From contig NZ_JAAVUV010000012.1 of NCBI RefSeq assembly GCF_018449635.1, forward strand, positions 62,001 through 126,000: DNA of 64,000 nucleotides, given 5' to 3'. This document shows, piece after piece, positions 1-7,742 of the stretch. The notes below the pieces were generated by a model. It had not been told where the DNA came from. It did not search any database and worked only from the letters and a program-made list of their open reading frames with translations. Numbering within the stretch: the first letter of the stretch is position 1; each line of letters starts with the position of its first letter. Origin of the DNA: Caballeronia sp. dw_276 (GTDB lineage: Bacteria > Pseudomonadota > Gammaproteobacteria > Burkholderiales > Burkholderiaceae). The translations under genes were made by a program, and so were the position numbers.

Positions 1-248
1 GGGAGCTGGAGCGCGTTCATCGATGCCTGGAGGCCCGCTCTTTCTCCCGGACGATTGGCAAAGCGCGCGGCCGCGCCGCCGTAGAGACCGAAGACGTTGG
101 CGTCGATGGTCGCGCTCGGCGTGGTCAGCGAGTCGCCGGATGCCGGTGCCGTTTGTACCGTCGTTTGCGTTGCCGTTTGCGCGAACGCGCCGGGAGGCAG
201 GCCCACGGCCAGGCACAACACGGCGGCGATCAGGCGGTTTGAACGCAT
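1..248 (-). CDS. exported protein of unknown function, 5' end only
   Basis: The first ~82 codons of a minus-strand gene run off the left edge. Translation from the ATG at 248 begins MRSNRLIAAVLCLAVG and continues to a likely signal-peptidase site after GAFA, so the product is probably exported. The following stretch is Thr/Ala/Ser rich and then reads DANVFGLYGGAAARFANRPG, which I do not recognise. No strong ribosome binding site precedes the ATG. It is divergent from moaC with about 140 bases between them. The family cannot be named from this fragment. Confidence 0.55.
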   Translation of the reverse strand, partial: MRSNRLIAAVLCLAVGLPPGAFAQTATQTTVQTAPASGDSLTTPSATIDANVFGLYGGAAARFANRPGERAGLQASMNALQL

Positions 249-390
249 GGCAAATTTCGCTATACGATCGGCCGGGCGGCGGTCACGATCGGCTGGAAAG
301 GCTTATCGTAGCAGCGTAAGCGCGCGCGGACCACCCGCTTGGCTCGTCGTACGCCGCTGGTATGATGAGCGCCCGATGCAAGGAGATTTC

Positions 391-870
391 ATGTCCGGAC
401 TTACACATTTCGATGCTTCTGGCGAAGCCCACATGGTCGATGTCGGCGACAAAAGCGAAACCCGACGGATCGCCGTTGCACGCGGTTCCATCGCGATGCT
501 GCCCGCCACGCTCGCGCTGATTCGCGACGGCAAGGCCAAGAAAGGCGACGTGCTGGGCGTCGCGCGGATCGCGGCGATTCAGGGCGCGAAGCGCACGTCG
601 GACCTGATCCCGCTATGCCATCCGCTGGCGCTGACGCGCGTGGCGGTGGATTTTTCCATCGATGAAAAACTGCCCGGCGTGCATTGTGAGGTGCGCGTGG
701 AGACGGTGGGAAGGACCGGCGTGGAGATGGAAGCGCTGACTGCAGTGCAGGTCGCCTTGTTGACGGTTTATGACATGTGCAAGGCTGTGGATCGCGGGAT
801 GACGATCACCGATGTTCGCGTCATGGAGAAACACGGGGGGAAATCGGGGGATTGGGTGGCGGGTAGCTGA
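391..870 (+). CDS. moaC: cyclic pyranopterin monophosphate synthase MoaC
   Basis: MoaC works with MoaA to convert GTP to cyclic pyranopterin monophosphate, the first committed step of molybdenum cofactor synthesis in the cytoplasm. The 159-residue product is the normal family length. Family motifs are visible: DLIPLCHPLALT in the middle, VETVGRTGVEMEALTAV, the helix YDMCKAVDRGM, and the C-terminal VMEKHGGKSGDW. I chose the ATG at 391 because AGGAGA lies 5-10 bases upstream and the protein then begins MSGLTHFDASGEAHMVDVG as in other MoaC proteins; a longer frame upstream is not protein-like. No other moa or moe genes are adjacent. A strong hairpin follows. Confidence 0.95.
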   Translation: MSGLTHFDASGEAHMVDVGDKSETRRIAVARGSIAMLPATLALIRDGKAKKGDVLGVARIAAIQGAKRTSDLIPLCHPLALTRVAVDFSIDEKLPGVHCEVRVETVGRTGVEMEALTAVQVALLTVYDMCKAVDRGMTITDVRVMEKHGGKSGDWVAGS

Positions 871-900
871 CACCCTCGATCAACACGTTGCAAAAGACTA

Positions 901-930
901 AGGCCGTTCCAGCTTGCGCTGGAACGGCCT
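901..930. terminator. hairpin between convergent moaC and pglL
   Basis: A perfect 13-bp inverted repeat (aggccgttccagc / gctggaacggcct) with a 4-base loop sits between the convergent moaC and oligosaccharyltransferase genes. A short T-containing run follows on the plus strand. It probably ends transcription from moaC and may act in both directions. Confidence 0.75.
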
Positions 931-953
931 TCGCTTTCTATGCGTGAGGGAAT

Positions 954-2777
954 TCAATCATCCCCATCATCATCGCTGTCATCGGTATCCGACGGCGCCG
1001 CCGGCTGACCATACAACTTGACCAGTTCCGCCTTGAACGCCGCAAGTGGCTTGCCTTGCTCATCGACGGATTTGAGCACTGACGCCAGTTGCGTCGGCCA
1101 GTCATGCAACTCGGTTGCAAAAATCTTCAGCCGCGCCATGGTATCGAGCGCGTCCTGATTCTGGCCGGCGAGCGCCTGCAGCACCACGTATCGGCGCAAC
1201 ACGGTTTCGCCCGGCAACAATGCGATCGCTTGACGATGCATATCGAGCTTGCTGGCAAGATCCTGGCCGTTCATGGGCAACAGCGTCGCCGCGCCATATT
1301 CGCCCCAGGCGCGAAACAGGAACGATGGATCCGCCGCATATTGTTCAGCAGGGCGAGCGCCGTAATAAAGCACTTCCGCACGGTTGTAATCGCGCAGGAC
1401 TGGATAAAGCGAAAGCAGCCCGAGCACCACCAGCACCGCGTAAAGCCCATAAGAAAACGAGCGTGACACCAATCGCAAAGACCGCGTTTCCAGCAAGCCG
1501 AAAATCAGCATCGCGGGCATCAGATAAAACATGTACTGCTGCGGATACTCGACAACCGCGTGCATCGTCAAAACGCCCAGCAACGCGAGCGCGAAAATCC
1601 GCGCGGGCGTATGCGGCGAACGAAGTACGCGCACGAGCCAGCCGATCACGCCGAACAACACGATCGCCAAGCCGAGCAAGCCGGTTTTCGCGAGCAAATC
1701 GATGAAGATATCGTGCGAGTTATTCGCGATCTCCACGCCGCCGAGTTCACGCACGAACTCGAACTGATGCAGCGGAAATTCGCCCCAACCCACGCCGAGT
1801 AGCGGATGCGTCAGGAACATGGTCCAGCCGTATTTCCACAGCGCGAGGCGCGGTGCAATCTGGTTCGCGTCCTGCATACGCTCCGCCGCCGACTGGCCCA
1901 GCTCAAGCTGATACCGCACGTTCGCCCATCGAATCGCGGCGTTCACCGCAAAGAACAGTACGAGCAGCACGACGGGAATCAGCCACGCGCGCGCCTTGCT
2001 TCGAGCGCCATCGCTCGCGGGCGCATCGGGATCACTCGCCGCGGTCGCGCGGCCCTGGATCAGCGCCATCCACAATCCGGCGACCACGATCACGCCCATC
2101 TGCAACCACGGTCCACGCGATACGGTGAGCGCAAGCCCCGCAGAAAATATCGCTGAAAGTACGAACCACGCGATCACCGGCAACCGGCGCGTCTGCACCA
2201 GATAAAGCGCGCCCGCCGTCGCGAACGCAATGTAGGTCGCAAGGTGATTCGCCTGCGCCATGTTGCCGAACGGCCGGCGCTCGACGGTCACGTTGTACGC
2301 CACCACAAACGGCGAGAACTTCGATTCCATGTGAAAGAGTTGTGCGACCTGGCAAAACACCGCGAACAGGCCGCCCACGATCAACGCCGCCGCTCCCCAG
2401 CGCAACGCCCTCTCGGCCATTCCTGCGCGCACGAATCCATACCCGGTATGCACAGCAATAAACGATGCCAGCAAATATCCGCCGCCCAGCCAGTTCATCG
2501 AGGGCTGCGCGACCGGCAGCACAACCGTCTGCACCACGAGCAACAGCCCGAGCACGAGCGGCATCAACGCGATGAGCGGCGTCGCGAACGCCACACGTGG
2601 CTCCGACAAACGCACGATCAGCGCCATGGCGGCACCGAGCGCGAGGAACAGCCCAAGCGCGCTGTATTCAGCGTAGAACGTTGGAATGGGGTACGTATGG
2701 TTGACGACCGCGTACGGAATCGTCAGCGCCAGACAGAGGACGGCAAGAGTAAGGTAGCGCGCGATGTTTGAAGGCAT
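954..2777 (-). CDS. pglL: PglL/Wzy-family O-oligosaccharyltransferase, inner membrane
   Basis: Polytopic inner-membrane protein of 607 residues with about a dozen hydrophobic segments through residue ~480 and a soluble C-terminal tail ending in an acidic run (DDSDDDGDD). The periplasmic-loop signature of O-antigen ligase/Wzy_C proteins is visible near residues 315-365: HPLLGVGWGEF and then NNSHDIFIDLLAKTGLLGL. PglL enzymes move a lipid-linked glycan onto Ser/Thr of exported proteins, and Burkholderia has such a general O-glycosylation ligase. The gene lies directly downstream of a type IV pilin, so the pilin is a plausible substrate (inference). A WaaL-type O-antigen ligase is the alternative, but length, tail and pilin linkage favour PglL. 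Confidence 0.82.
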   Translation of the reverse strand: MPSNIARYLTLAVLCLALTIPYAVVNHTYPIPTFYAEYSALGLFLALGAAMALIVRLSEPRVAFATPLIALMPLVLGLLLVVQTVVLPVAQPSMNWLGGGYLLASFIAVHTGYGFVRAGMAERALRWGAAALIVGGLFAVFCQVAQLFHMESKFSPFVVAYNVTVERRPFGNMAQANHLATYIAFATAGALYLVQTRRLPVIAWFVLSAIFSAGLALTVSRGPWLQMGVIVVAGLWMALIQGRATAASDPDAPASDGARSKARAWLIPVVLLVLFFAVNAAIRWANVRYQLELGQSAAERMQDANQIAPRLALWKYGWTMFLTHPLLGVGWGEFPLHQFEFVRELGGVEIANNSHDIFIDLLAKTGLLGLAIVLFGVIGWLVRVLRSPHTPARIFALALLGVLTMHAVVEYPQQYMFYLMPAMLIFGLLETRSLRLVSRSFSYGLYAVLVVLGLLSLYPVLRDYNRAEVLYYGARPAEQYAADPSFLFRAWGEYGAATLLPMNGQDLASKLDMHRQAIALLPGETVLRRYVVLQALAGQNQDALDTMARLKIFATELHDWPTQLASVLKSVDEQGKPLAAFKAELVKLYGQPAAPSDTDDSDDDGDD

Positions 2778-2902
2778 GAGGGGTCGGGAACGTCGGCAAC
2801 CGGCGCACTATACAAAAAATTACTCATGCTGTGCGGCACCATGCATGAAATGCGCCGAAATCGCCGCTAATCGTTAGAAATCCGTGGCGCTTTCGGCAAA
2901 AC

Positions 2903-2976
2903 AAAAAGGCTGACCGCACTCCGCGCGCTCGCCAGTACGTCACTGCAGCGATTACGTTTGCTTGCGGTCAGCCTTT
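2903..2976 (-). terminator. long-stem terminator after pilA
   Basis: A 14-bp perfect inverted repeat (aaaggctgaccgca, 2905-2918, and tgcggtcagccttt, 2963-2976) encloses 44 bases. Read on the minus strand, downstream of pilA, the second arm runs into a T-rich tract (cctttttgtttt). This fits an intrinsic terminator with an enlarged loop, leaving pglL to a separate promoter or read-through. Confidence 0.6.
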
Positions 2977-3004
2977 CAAGCGTAATCAAACCGGGGCGGC
3001 CAAC

Positions 3005-3607
3005 TTATGCGCGGCACTCGGGCGGTGCAAGATTCGGCGGCAACGTCGGTGCTTCAGACGGCAGCGGACCTGCACCCGGCGCCGGCAGCGATGACGCCGA
3101 TTTGGTCGCCGCAAAACATTCCCACGTAATCGATCCAGCCTGAACCGAGCCCTTCGTCAGCACGGTTCGCGCCGTTGGTGCATCGGCGTTGTCAGGGGTG
3201 GATGGTACGAGCACGATGGTGTTCTCGCCCGCGGGCGCCACGCGCGTGGAATACGCGATGGTGATCTGGCCGTTGTCGTCATCGACGTGTATCGACTCCA
3301 CGTTGCGCGTTCCCGGCGGCGCGGAATATCCGCCACCCAGATCCGATCCGCTTGCGGCGTTTTCGGCCACGGCCAACCGCGCCGACGACGCCAGCGACAA
3401 GCCCTCTCCCACCCGGCTACGCGCAAGATAGTCCTGATACGCAGGAATCGCATACGCCGCGACCACGCCCACAATTGCCAGCACGATCATCAACTCGATC
3501 AACGTAAAACCCAGCCTTGAGCGCTTTTTCTTGCCACGCGCCAACGCTCGTCGAAACCACGACTTGCCTTCCTTGATGCTTTTGAACCCGCACACCGCTA
3601 CTGTCAT
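3005..3607 (-). CDS. pilA: type IV major pilin-like protein with long leader
   Basis: Prepilin of 200 residues. The class III signal is clear: RLG|FTLIELMIVLAIVGVVAA with cleavage after Gly33, Phe34 as the mature N-terminus and the conserved Glu at mature position 5. Mature length is about 167 residues. Two cysteines remain, one in ITWECFAA and one in the final PPECRA, matching the C-terminal disulfide loop of type IVa pilins. The ATG at 3607 has GGGAG 8 bases upstream. This gives a basic 33-residue leader (GKKKRSRLG at its end), far longer than the usual 6-8 residues; a TTG at 3544 would give 12 but has no well-placed ribosome site. The C-terminal tail is Pro/Ser/Ala rich (PAPGAGPLPSEAPTLPP), a good candidate for glycosylation by the adjacent PglL. 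Confidence 0.9.
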   Translation of the reverse strand: MTVAVCGFKSIKEGKSWFRRALARGKKKRSRLGFTLIELMIVLAIVGVVAAYAIPAYQDYLARSRVGEGLSLASSARLAVAENAASGSDLGGGYSAPPGTRNVESIHVDDDNGQITIAYSTRVAPAGENTIVLVPSTPDNADAPTARTVLTKGSVQAGSITWECFAATKSASSLPAPGAGPLPSEAPTLPPNLAPPECRA

Positions 3608-3725
3608 CGCTGAACTCCCAAAAAGACGAAGCGCCTGGTTGCGTGATGCAACTCAGACGCTTCGATCTTATTGAGCCCGGCGAGGCTCCGGCAGTCAGCC
3701 AAATGGCTAACGCTTGCCCACAAAA

Positions 3726-4436
3726 TCAGTGCGCGGCGTTCGACTCCGCGGCCTGCACGCGCTTGCGGAAAAACCAGCCAACCGCCAGCACCAGTACCGC
3801 GCCCGCGATATGCGCGGCGTATTCGGCGCTCGGCACATTCAGCGCCGGCCAGCGATCGATAAACGGATCACCAATGATCAACCCGCCCGCAATCCACCCG
3901 AGCAGTCCGGCGCCAAGCGCGATGACGATCGGGAATTTATCGATCAGCTTGAGCACCAGCGTGCTGCCCCACACGATCAACGGAATGCTGACAAGCAAAC
4001 CGAAGATCACCAAGGCCAGCCGATGCTGTGGATCGGCGGCCTCTGCCGCGCCCGCCACCGCGATCACGTTGTCGAGGCTCATGACGGCATCGGCGACGAT
4101 GATGGTCTTGATCGCGGCCCAGAGCTGATCGGCGGGTTTCACGTTCGGATCGCTGTGATCCGGCATCATGAGTTTCACGCCGATCCACAACAGCAAAAGG
4201 CCGCCGACGAACTTGAGGAATGGAATATCGAGCAGCACCACCGCGAACGCGATCAGCACGACTCGGAGGATGATCGCCCCGAGCATGCCGAGCAGCACGC
4301 CGCGCGTACGCTGTTGGTCGGGCAGATTGCGCACGGCCAGCGCGATGACGACCGCGTTATCGCCACCGAGCAAAATATCGATGACGATGATCTGTAGAAC
4401 AGCGCCCCAATGGAGCGTGGCGAAGAATTCGAGCAT
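3726..4436 (-). CDS. TerC-family integral membrane protein
   Basis: A 236-residue inner-membrane protein with seven or so hydrophobic helices. The TerC signature is present: IDILLGGDNAVVIALAVRNLP near residue 20 and, in the second half, DAVMSLDNVIAVAGAA near residue 115, each with the conserved acidic pair that binds cation. Relatives such as YjbE/YkoY export Mn2+ and may metallate secreted proteins; TerC proper is linked to tellurite resistance. I see no yybP-ykoY riboswitch upstream: only about 40 bases separate the ATG from a terminator. It is co-directional with sucCD but separated by that terminator. Confidence 0.88.
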   Translation of the reverse strand: MLEFFATLHWGAVLQIIVIDILLGGDNAVVIALAVRNLPDQQRTRGVLLGMLGAIILRVVLIAFAVVLLDIPFLKFVGGLLLLWIGVKLMMPDHSDPNVKPADQLWAAIKTIIVADAVMSLDNVIAVAGAAEAADPQHRLALVIFGLLVSIPLIVWGSTLVLKLIDKFPIVIALGAGLLGWIAGGLIIGDPFIDRWPALNVPSAEYAAHIAGAVLVLAVGWFFRKRVQAAESNAAH

Positions 4437-4476
4437 GGAAAAACCGGTGAACGACGACAGGAAGCACGCACAATAA

Positions 4477-4508
4477 AAAAGCGGGGAAGCATCAGCTCCC
4501 CCGCTTTT
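4477..4508 (-). terminator. intrinsic terminator after sucD
   Basis: Stem aaaagcgggg / ccccgctttt (10 bp) with a 12-base loop and A/T-rich flanks on both sides, so it can work in both directions. It ends the sucCD transcript and insulates terC. Confidence 0.85.
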
Positions 4509-4579
4509 AGTACCGACGCGTTACGCAAGGCTTACATAAGCATATCAAAACGTTGCGTTTTCTGTCGATGAAGCCTTTG

Positions 4580-5461
4580 TTACAGCATCGCCTTTAACAA
4601 ACGCGCCATTTCCGACGGGTTCTTCGTGACGGTGATACCGCATGCTTCCATGATTTCCAGCTTGGCATCGGCCGTATCCGCACCGCCCGAAATCAGCGCG
4701 CCTGCGTGACCCATGCGCTTGCCGGCCGGAGCCGTGACGCCCGCGATGAAGCCAACCACCGGCTTCTTCATGTTGTCCTTGATCCAGTAAGCCGCGTTCG
4801 CTTCGTCCGGGCCGCCGATCTCGCCAATCATGATCACGGCGTCCGTGTCGGGATCGTCGTTGAACATCTTCATGACGTCGATGTGCTTCAGACCGTTGAT
4901 CGGGTCGCCGCCAATACCAACCGCCGACGACTGGCCAAGGCCAATAGCCGTCAACTGGCCCACCGCTTCGTACGTGAGCGTGCCCGAACGTGACACCACG
5001 CCGATACGGCCCTTGCGGTGAATATGACCCGGCATGATGCCGATCTTCAGTTCGTCCGGCGTGATCGTGCCCGGGCAGTTCGGTCCGAGCAACAGCGTCT
5101 TGCGATTTTCGCGACGCATACGGTCCTTGATCTCGAGCATGTCGCGCACGGGAATGCCTTCCGTGATGCAGATGGCGAGATCCAGATCGGCTTCGACCGC
5201 TTCCCAGATTGCAGCAGCGGCGCCTGCCGGCGGCACGTAGATCACCGAAACGGTTGCACCCGTTTCAGCCTTTGCTTCCGCGACGCTTGCGTAGATTGGG
5301 ATGCCTTCGAAGTCTTCGCCGGCGCGCTTGGGGTTCACGCCCGCAACGTACGCCTCACGGCCGTTCGCATACTCGCGGCAAGCGCGGGTGTGGAACTGGC
5401 CAGTCTTACCGGTGATGCCCTGGGTAATAACCTTGGTGTCTTTGTTGATCAGAATCGACAT
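4580..5461 (-). CDS. sucD: succinyl-CoA synthetase alpha subunit
   Basis: The 293-residue ADP/GDP-forming succinate-CoA ligase alpha subunit makes succinate and ATP from succinyl-CoA in the TCA cycle. It carries the CoA-binding Rossmann domain at the N-terminus (VITQGITGKTGQFHT) and a ligase domain with SRSGTLTYEAV, GGDPINGLKHIDV and the active-site histidine in AGKRMGHAGALISGG near residue 250. The ATG at 5461 has AGAGGT upstream. It lies 125 bases after sucC, a larger gap than in many operons, in the same direction. It forms a heterodimer or heterotetramer with SucC. Confidence 0.97.
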   Translation of the reverse strand: MSILINKDTKVITQGITGKTGQFHTRACREYANGREAYVAGVNPKRAGEDFEGIPIYASVAEAKAETGATVSVIYVPPAGAAAAIWEAVEADLDLAICITEGIPVRDMLEIKDRMRRENRKTLLLGPNCPGTITPDELKIGIMPGHIHRKGRIGVVSRSGTLTYEAVGQLTAIGLGQSSAVGIGGDPINGLKHIDVMKMFNDDPDTDAVIMIGEIGGPDEANAAYWIKDNMKKPVVGFIAGVTAPAGKRMGHAGALISGGADTADAKLEIMEACGITVTKNPSEMARLLKAML

Positions 5462-5586
5462 AGTGTGACCTCTGTTCGTCGACGCCGCTTTTCACCTGCG
5501 CACCTTGTTTCAAGGCGCGGCGAGGCGAAAAAGCGCCGCCTTTCGTGTCTGGTGGAACGCTCGTAATTGCCGGAATCAACTGACGC

Positions 5587-6753
5587 TTACTTGCCCTCGG
5601 CTGCCGCGACGACCTTCTGCGCAGCTTCTTCCATGCTGTCGGCCGCGATGATCGGCAAGCCCGAATCCGCCAGCATCTTCTTGCCGAGATCTTCGTTCGT
5701 GCCCTTCATGCGCACGACCAGAGGAACCTTCAGCGACACAGCCTTCGACGCCGCGATCACCCCTTCCGCGATCACGTCGCAGCGCATGATGCCGCCGAAA
5801 ATGTTCACGAGGATCGCCTTCAGGCCCGGATTCTTCAACATGATCTTGAAGGCTTCCGTGACCTTTTCGGTCGTAGCGCCGCCGCCCACGTCGAGGAAGT
5901 TGGCCGGCTCGCCGCCGAACAGCTTGATCGTGTCCATGGTCGCCATTGCCAGACCCGCGCCGTTCACCAGGCAGCCGATGTTGCCATCGAGCGAGATGTA
6001 GGCCAGATCGAACTTCGATGCTTCCACTTCAGCCGGATCTTCTTCGTCGATATCGCGATACGCCACGATGTCCGGGTGACGGAACAGCGCGTTGGCGTCG
6101 AAGTTGAACTTGGCGTCGAGTGCGATCACCTTGCCGTCGCCCGTGACGATCAGCGGGTTGATTTCAGCCAGCGATGCGTCCGTTTCCCAGAATGCCTTGT
6201 ACAGGCCTTGCAGGATGGCGCGTGCTTGCGGAATCGATGCATCGGGGATGCCGATCTTGCGCGAGAGGTCGTCGGCGTCCTTGTCCTGCAGACCCGTCGA
6301 CGGCTCGACGGCGAACTTGTGCAGCAGTTCCGGCGTCTTTTCCGCGACTTCTTCGATGTCCATGCCGCCTTCGCTCGAAGCCATCACCACGACTTTTTGC
6401 GTGATGCGGTCGAGCACGAGGCCCACGTACAGTTCCTTCTTGATGTCCGCGCCTTCTTCGATCAGCAGGCGGTTTACCTTTTGGCCTTCAGGGCCGGTCT
6501 GGTGCGTGACGAGTTGCATGCCGAGGATCTGGTTCGAATATTCGCGAACCTGGTCCAGCGTCTTTGCAACCTTCACGCCGCCGCCCTTACCGCGACCGCC
6601 AGCGTGAATCTGAGCCTTGACGACCCATACCGGGCCGCCCAGCTGTTCAGCGGCCTTGACCGCATCGTCCACCGAGAACACGGGCTTGCCGCGCGGGACC
6701 GCGACGCCGAACTTCCGCAGGATTTCCTTTCCCTGGTACTCGTGAATCTTCAT
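5587..6753 (-). CDS. sucC: succinyl-CoA synthetase beta subunit
   Basis: The 388-residue nucleotide-binding beta subunit of succinate-CoA ligase. It begins MKIHEYQGKEILRKFGV, shows the ATP-grasp segment VVKAQIHAGGRGKGGGVKVA near residues 45-65, and ends in the CoA-ligase domain with GLAMATMDTIKLFGGEPANFLDVGGGA and VNIFGGIMRCDVIAEGV. Length equals the family norm. AAGGAA precedes the ATG at 6753. It is first in the sucCD unit, with the DUF2889 gene about 190 bases upstream. Confidence 0.97.
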   Translation of the reverse strand: MKIHEYQGKEILRKFGVAVPRGKPVFSVDDAVKAAEQLGGPVWVVKAQIHAGGRGKGGGVKVAKTLDQVREYSNQILGMQLVTHQTGPEGQKVNRLLIEEGADIKKELYVGLVLDRITQKVVVMASSEGGMDIEEVAEKTPELLHKFAVEPSTGLQDKDADDLSRKIGIPDASIPQARAILQGLYKAFWETDASLAEINPLIVTGDGKVIALDAKFNFDANALFRHPDIVAYRDIDEEDPAEVEASKFDLAYISLDGNIGCLVNGAGLAMATMDTIKLFGGEPANFLDVGGGATTEKVTEAFKIMLKNPGLKAILVNIFGGIMRCDVIAEGVIAASKAVSLKVPLVVRMKGTNEDLGKKMLADSGLPIIAADSMEEAAQKVVAAAEGK

Positions 6754-6940
6754 GCGTGATTCCTTCAGTCTGAGAGTTGGATTGAACTTCGAATGGTTGA
6801 ATACGAAGATTTACGCCGAGCAATGTATCCGGCGGCGGTGACAAACGTCGCCGAAGACATGCTGATTCTGCTGATCTTGCTGGTATTTCGTGGTCGGCCA
6901 GTTCTGGTGAACCTGCTCATGCTGGACTCGCTGAGCTGGC

Positions 6941-7609
6941 TCAAGTGCACTCCCGGTCTTGTCCACTGTCCTTCGGGCTGGCATTTTCCACGACACGTTC
7001 GCCGGCGCTTCTGGGCGCGTGGCCGAACCAGCGTGGATAGTGTTGCCGGACAGCCTCGCCATCGAAACGCAATGCGTTGCAACGGCCGAGCTGGAAAGGG
7101 GGTTTGTCTGTTTGGATTGCCTGGTTGGTTGCAGCTGTATTGTCCGGTGACTCTCCGGGCGCGCCGCCTTTTTCGGTGTTCCACACTTCGCCGGCGAAAG
7201 CCTGGATCGCGGCGGTGGGCAATACGGCGCAGAGTTCGGTGAGATGCGTGCAACCGGTCGTTCCGGCCAGCAAACGGCTGGATTCGCGGCGGAAATTTTG
7301 TACGAGATTGAGACCGATGAGCGCGCGATATGCCGGGTTCGATGCTGAACACAACTGGCCATACGGCGCCCAATCGGAAGCGGCTTCGGCTCCGACGATA
7401 GCGAACGTGCGGTCGATAGTGATGCGCAGCCAGAGTTCATGGATCGGCAGGCCTTGAGGCCGGACGCCCGTCGCGAGTTTGACGTCGCGCGGCTTTTCAT
7501 CAGTTAGGCAGGCCTCTATATCCCACAAGCCATCATCACGCTCAAACGCTTCCATTCGAATCGCGCGGCGATGGCGCAACTGACGGGAAACGGGCAGAGA
7601 AAGCGGCAT
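6941..7609 (-). CDS. DUF2889 domain protein
   Basis: Conserved protein of unknown function, about 222 residues from MPLSLPVSRQLRHRRAI. Features typical of DUF2889 are visible: RHRRAIRMEAFERDDGLWDIEACLTD at the N-terminus, LWLRITIDRTFAIVGAEAASDW in the middle, GCTHLTELCAVLPTAAIQAF, and a C-terminal HYPRWFGHA. The frame is open to an ATG at 7639, adding ten residues; neither start has a good ribosome site, and I prefer 7609 because the N-terminus then matches relatives as I recall them. Its place between recX and sucC is the usual order in Burkholderia. The region between about 170 and 190, rich in Asn/Gln/Thr (TAATNQAIQTDK), looks variable. Confidence 0.8.
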   Translation of the reverse strand: MPLSLPVSRQLRHRRAIRMEAFERDDGLWDIEACLTDEKPRDVKLATGVRPQGLPIHELWLRITIDRTFAIVGAEAASDWAPYGQLCSASNPAYRALIGLNLVQNFRRESSRLLAGTTGCTHLTELCAVLPTAAIQAFAGEVWNTEKGGAPGESPDNTAATNQAIQTDKPPFQLGRCNALRFDGEAVRQHYPRWFGHAPRSAGERVVENASPKDSGQDRECT

Positions 7610-7742
7610 GTGCAGAGAAAGGCCGGAATGGGAAAACATACGGATTTTACCATACTGGGCATTTTGAGCCGGGCCGAGTTGCCGGAAGGCCGATTACTGC
7701 TGATTTAGGGCCGGTTTGTGCTGGTTTTGCCGCTTTCGGACG

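Noticed and set aside
4437..4580. Manganese riboswitch (yybP-ykoY) before terC
   Set aside because: Only ~40 bases separate the terC start from the sucD terminator and none of the conserved blocks is visible.
5462..5586. Hairpin in the sucC-sucD gap (ccttg ttt caagg region)
   Set aside because: The stem is only five pairs plus mismatches and lacks a T-run; it is too weak to call as a terminator or control element.
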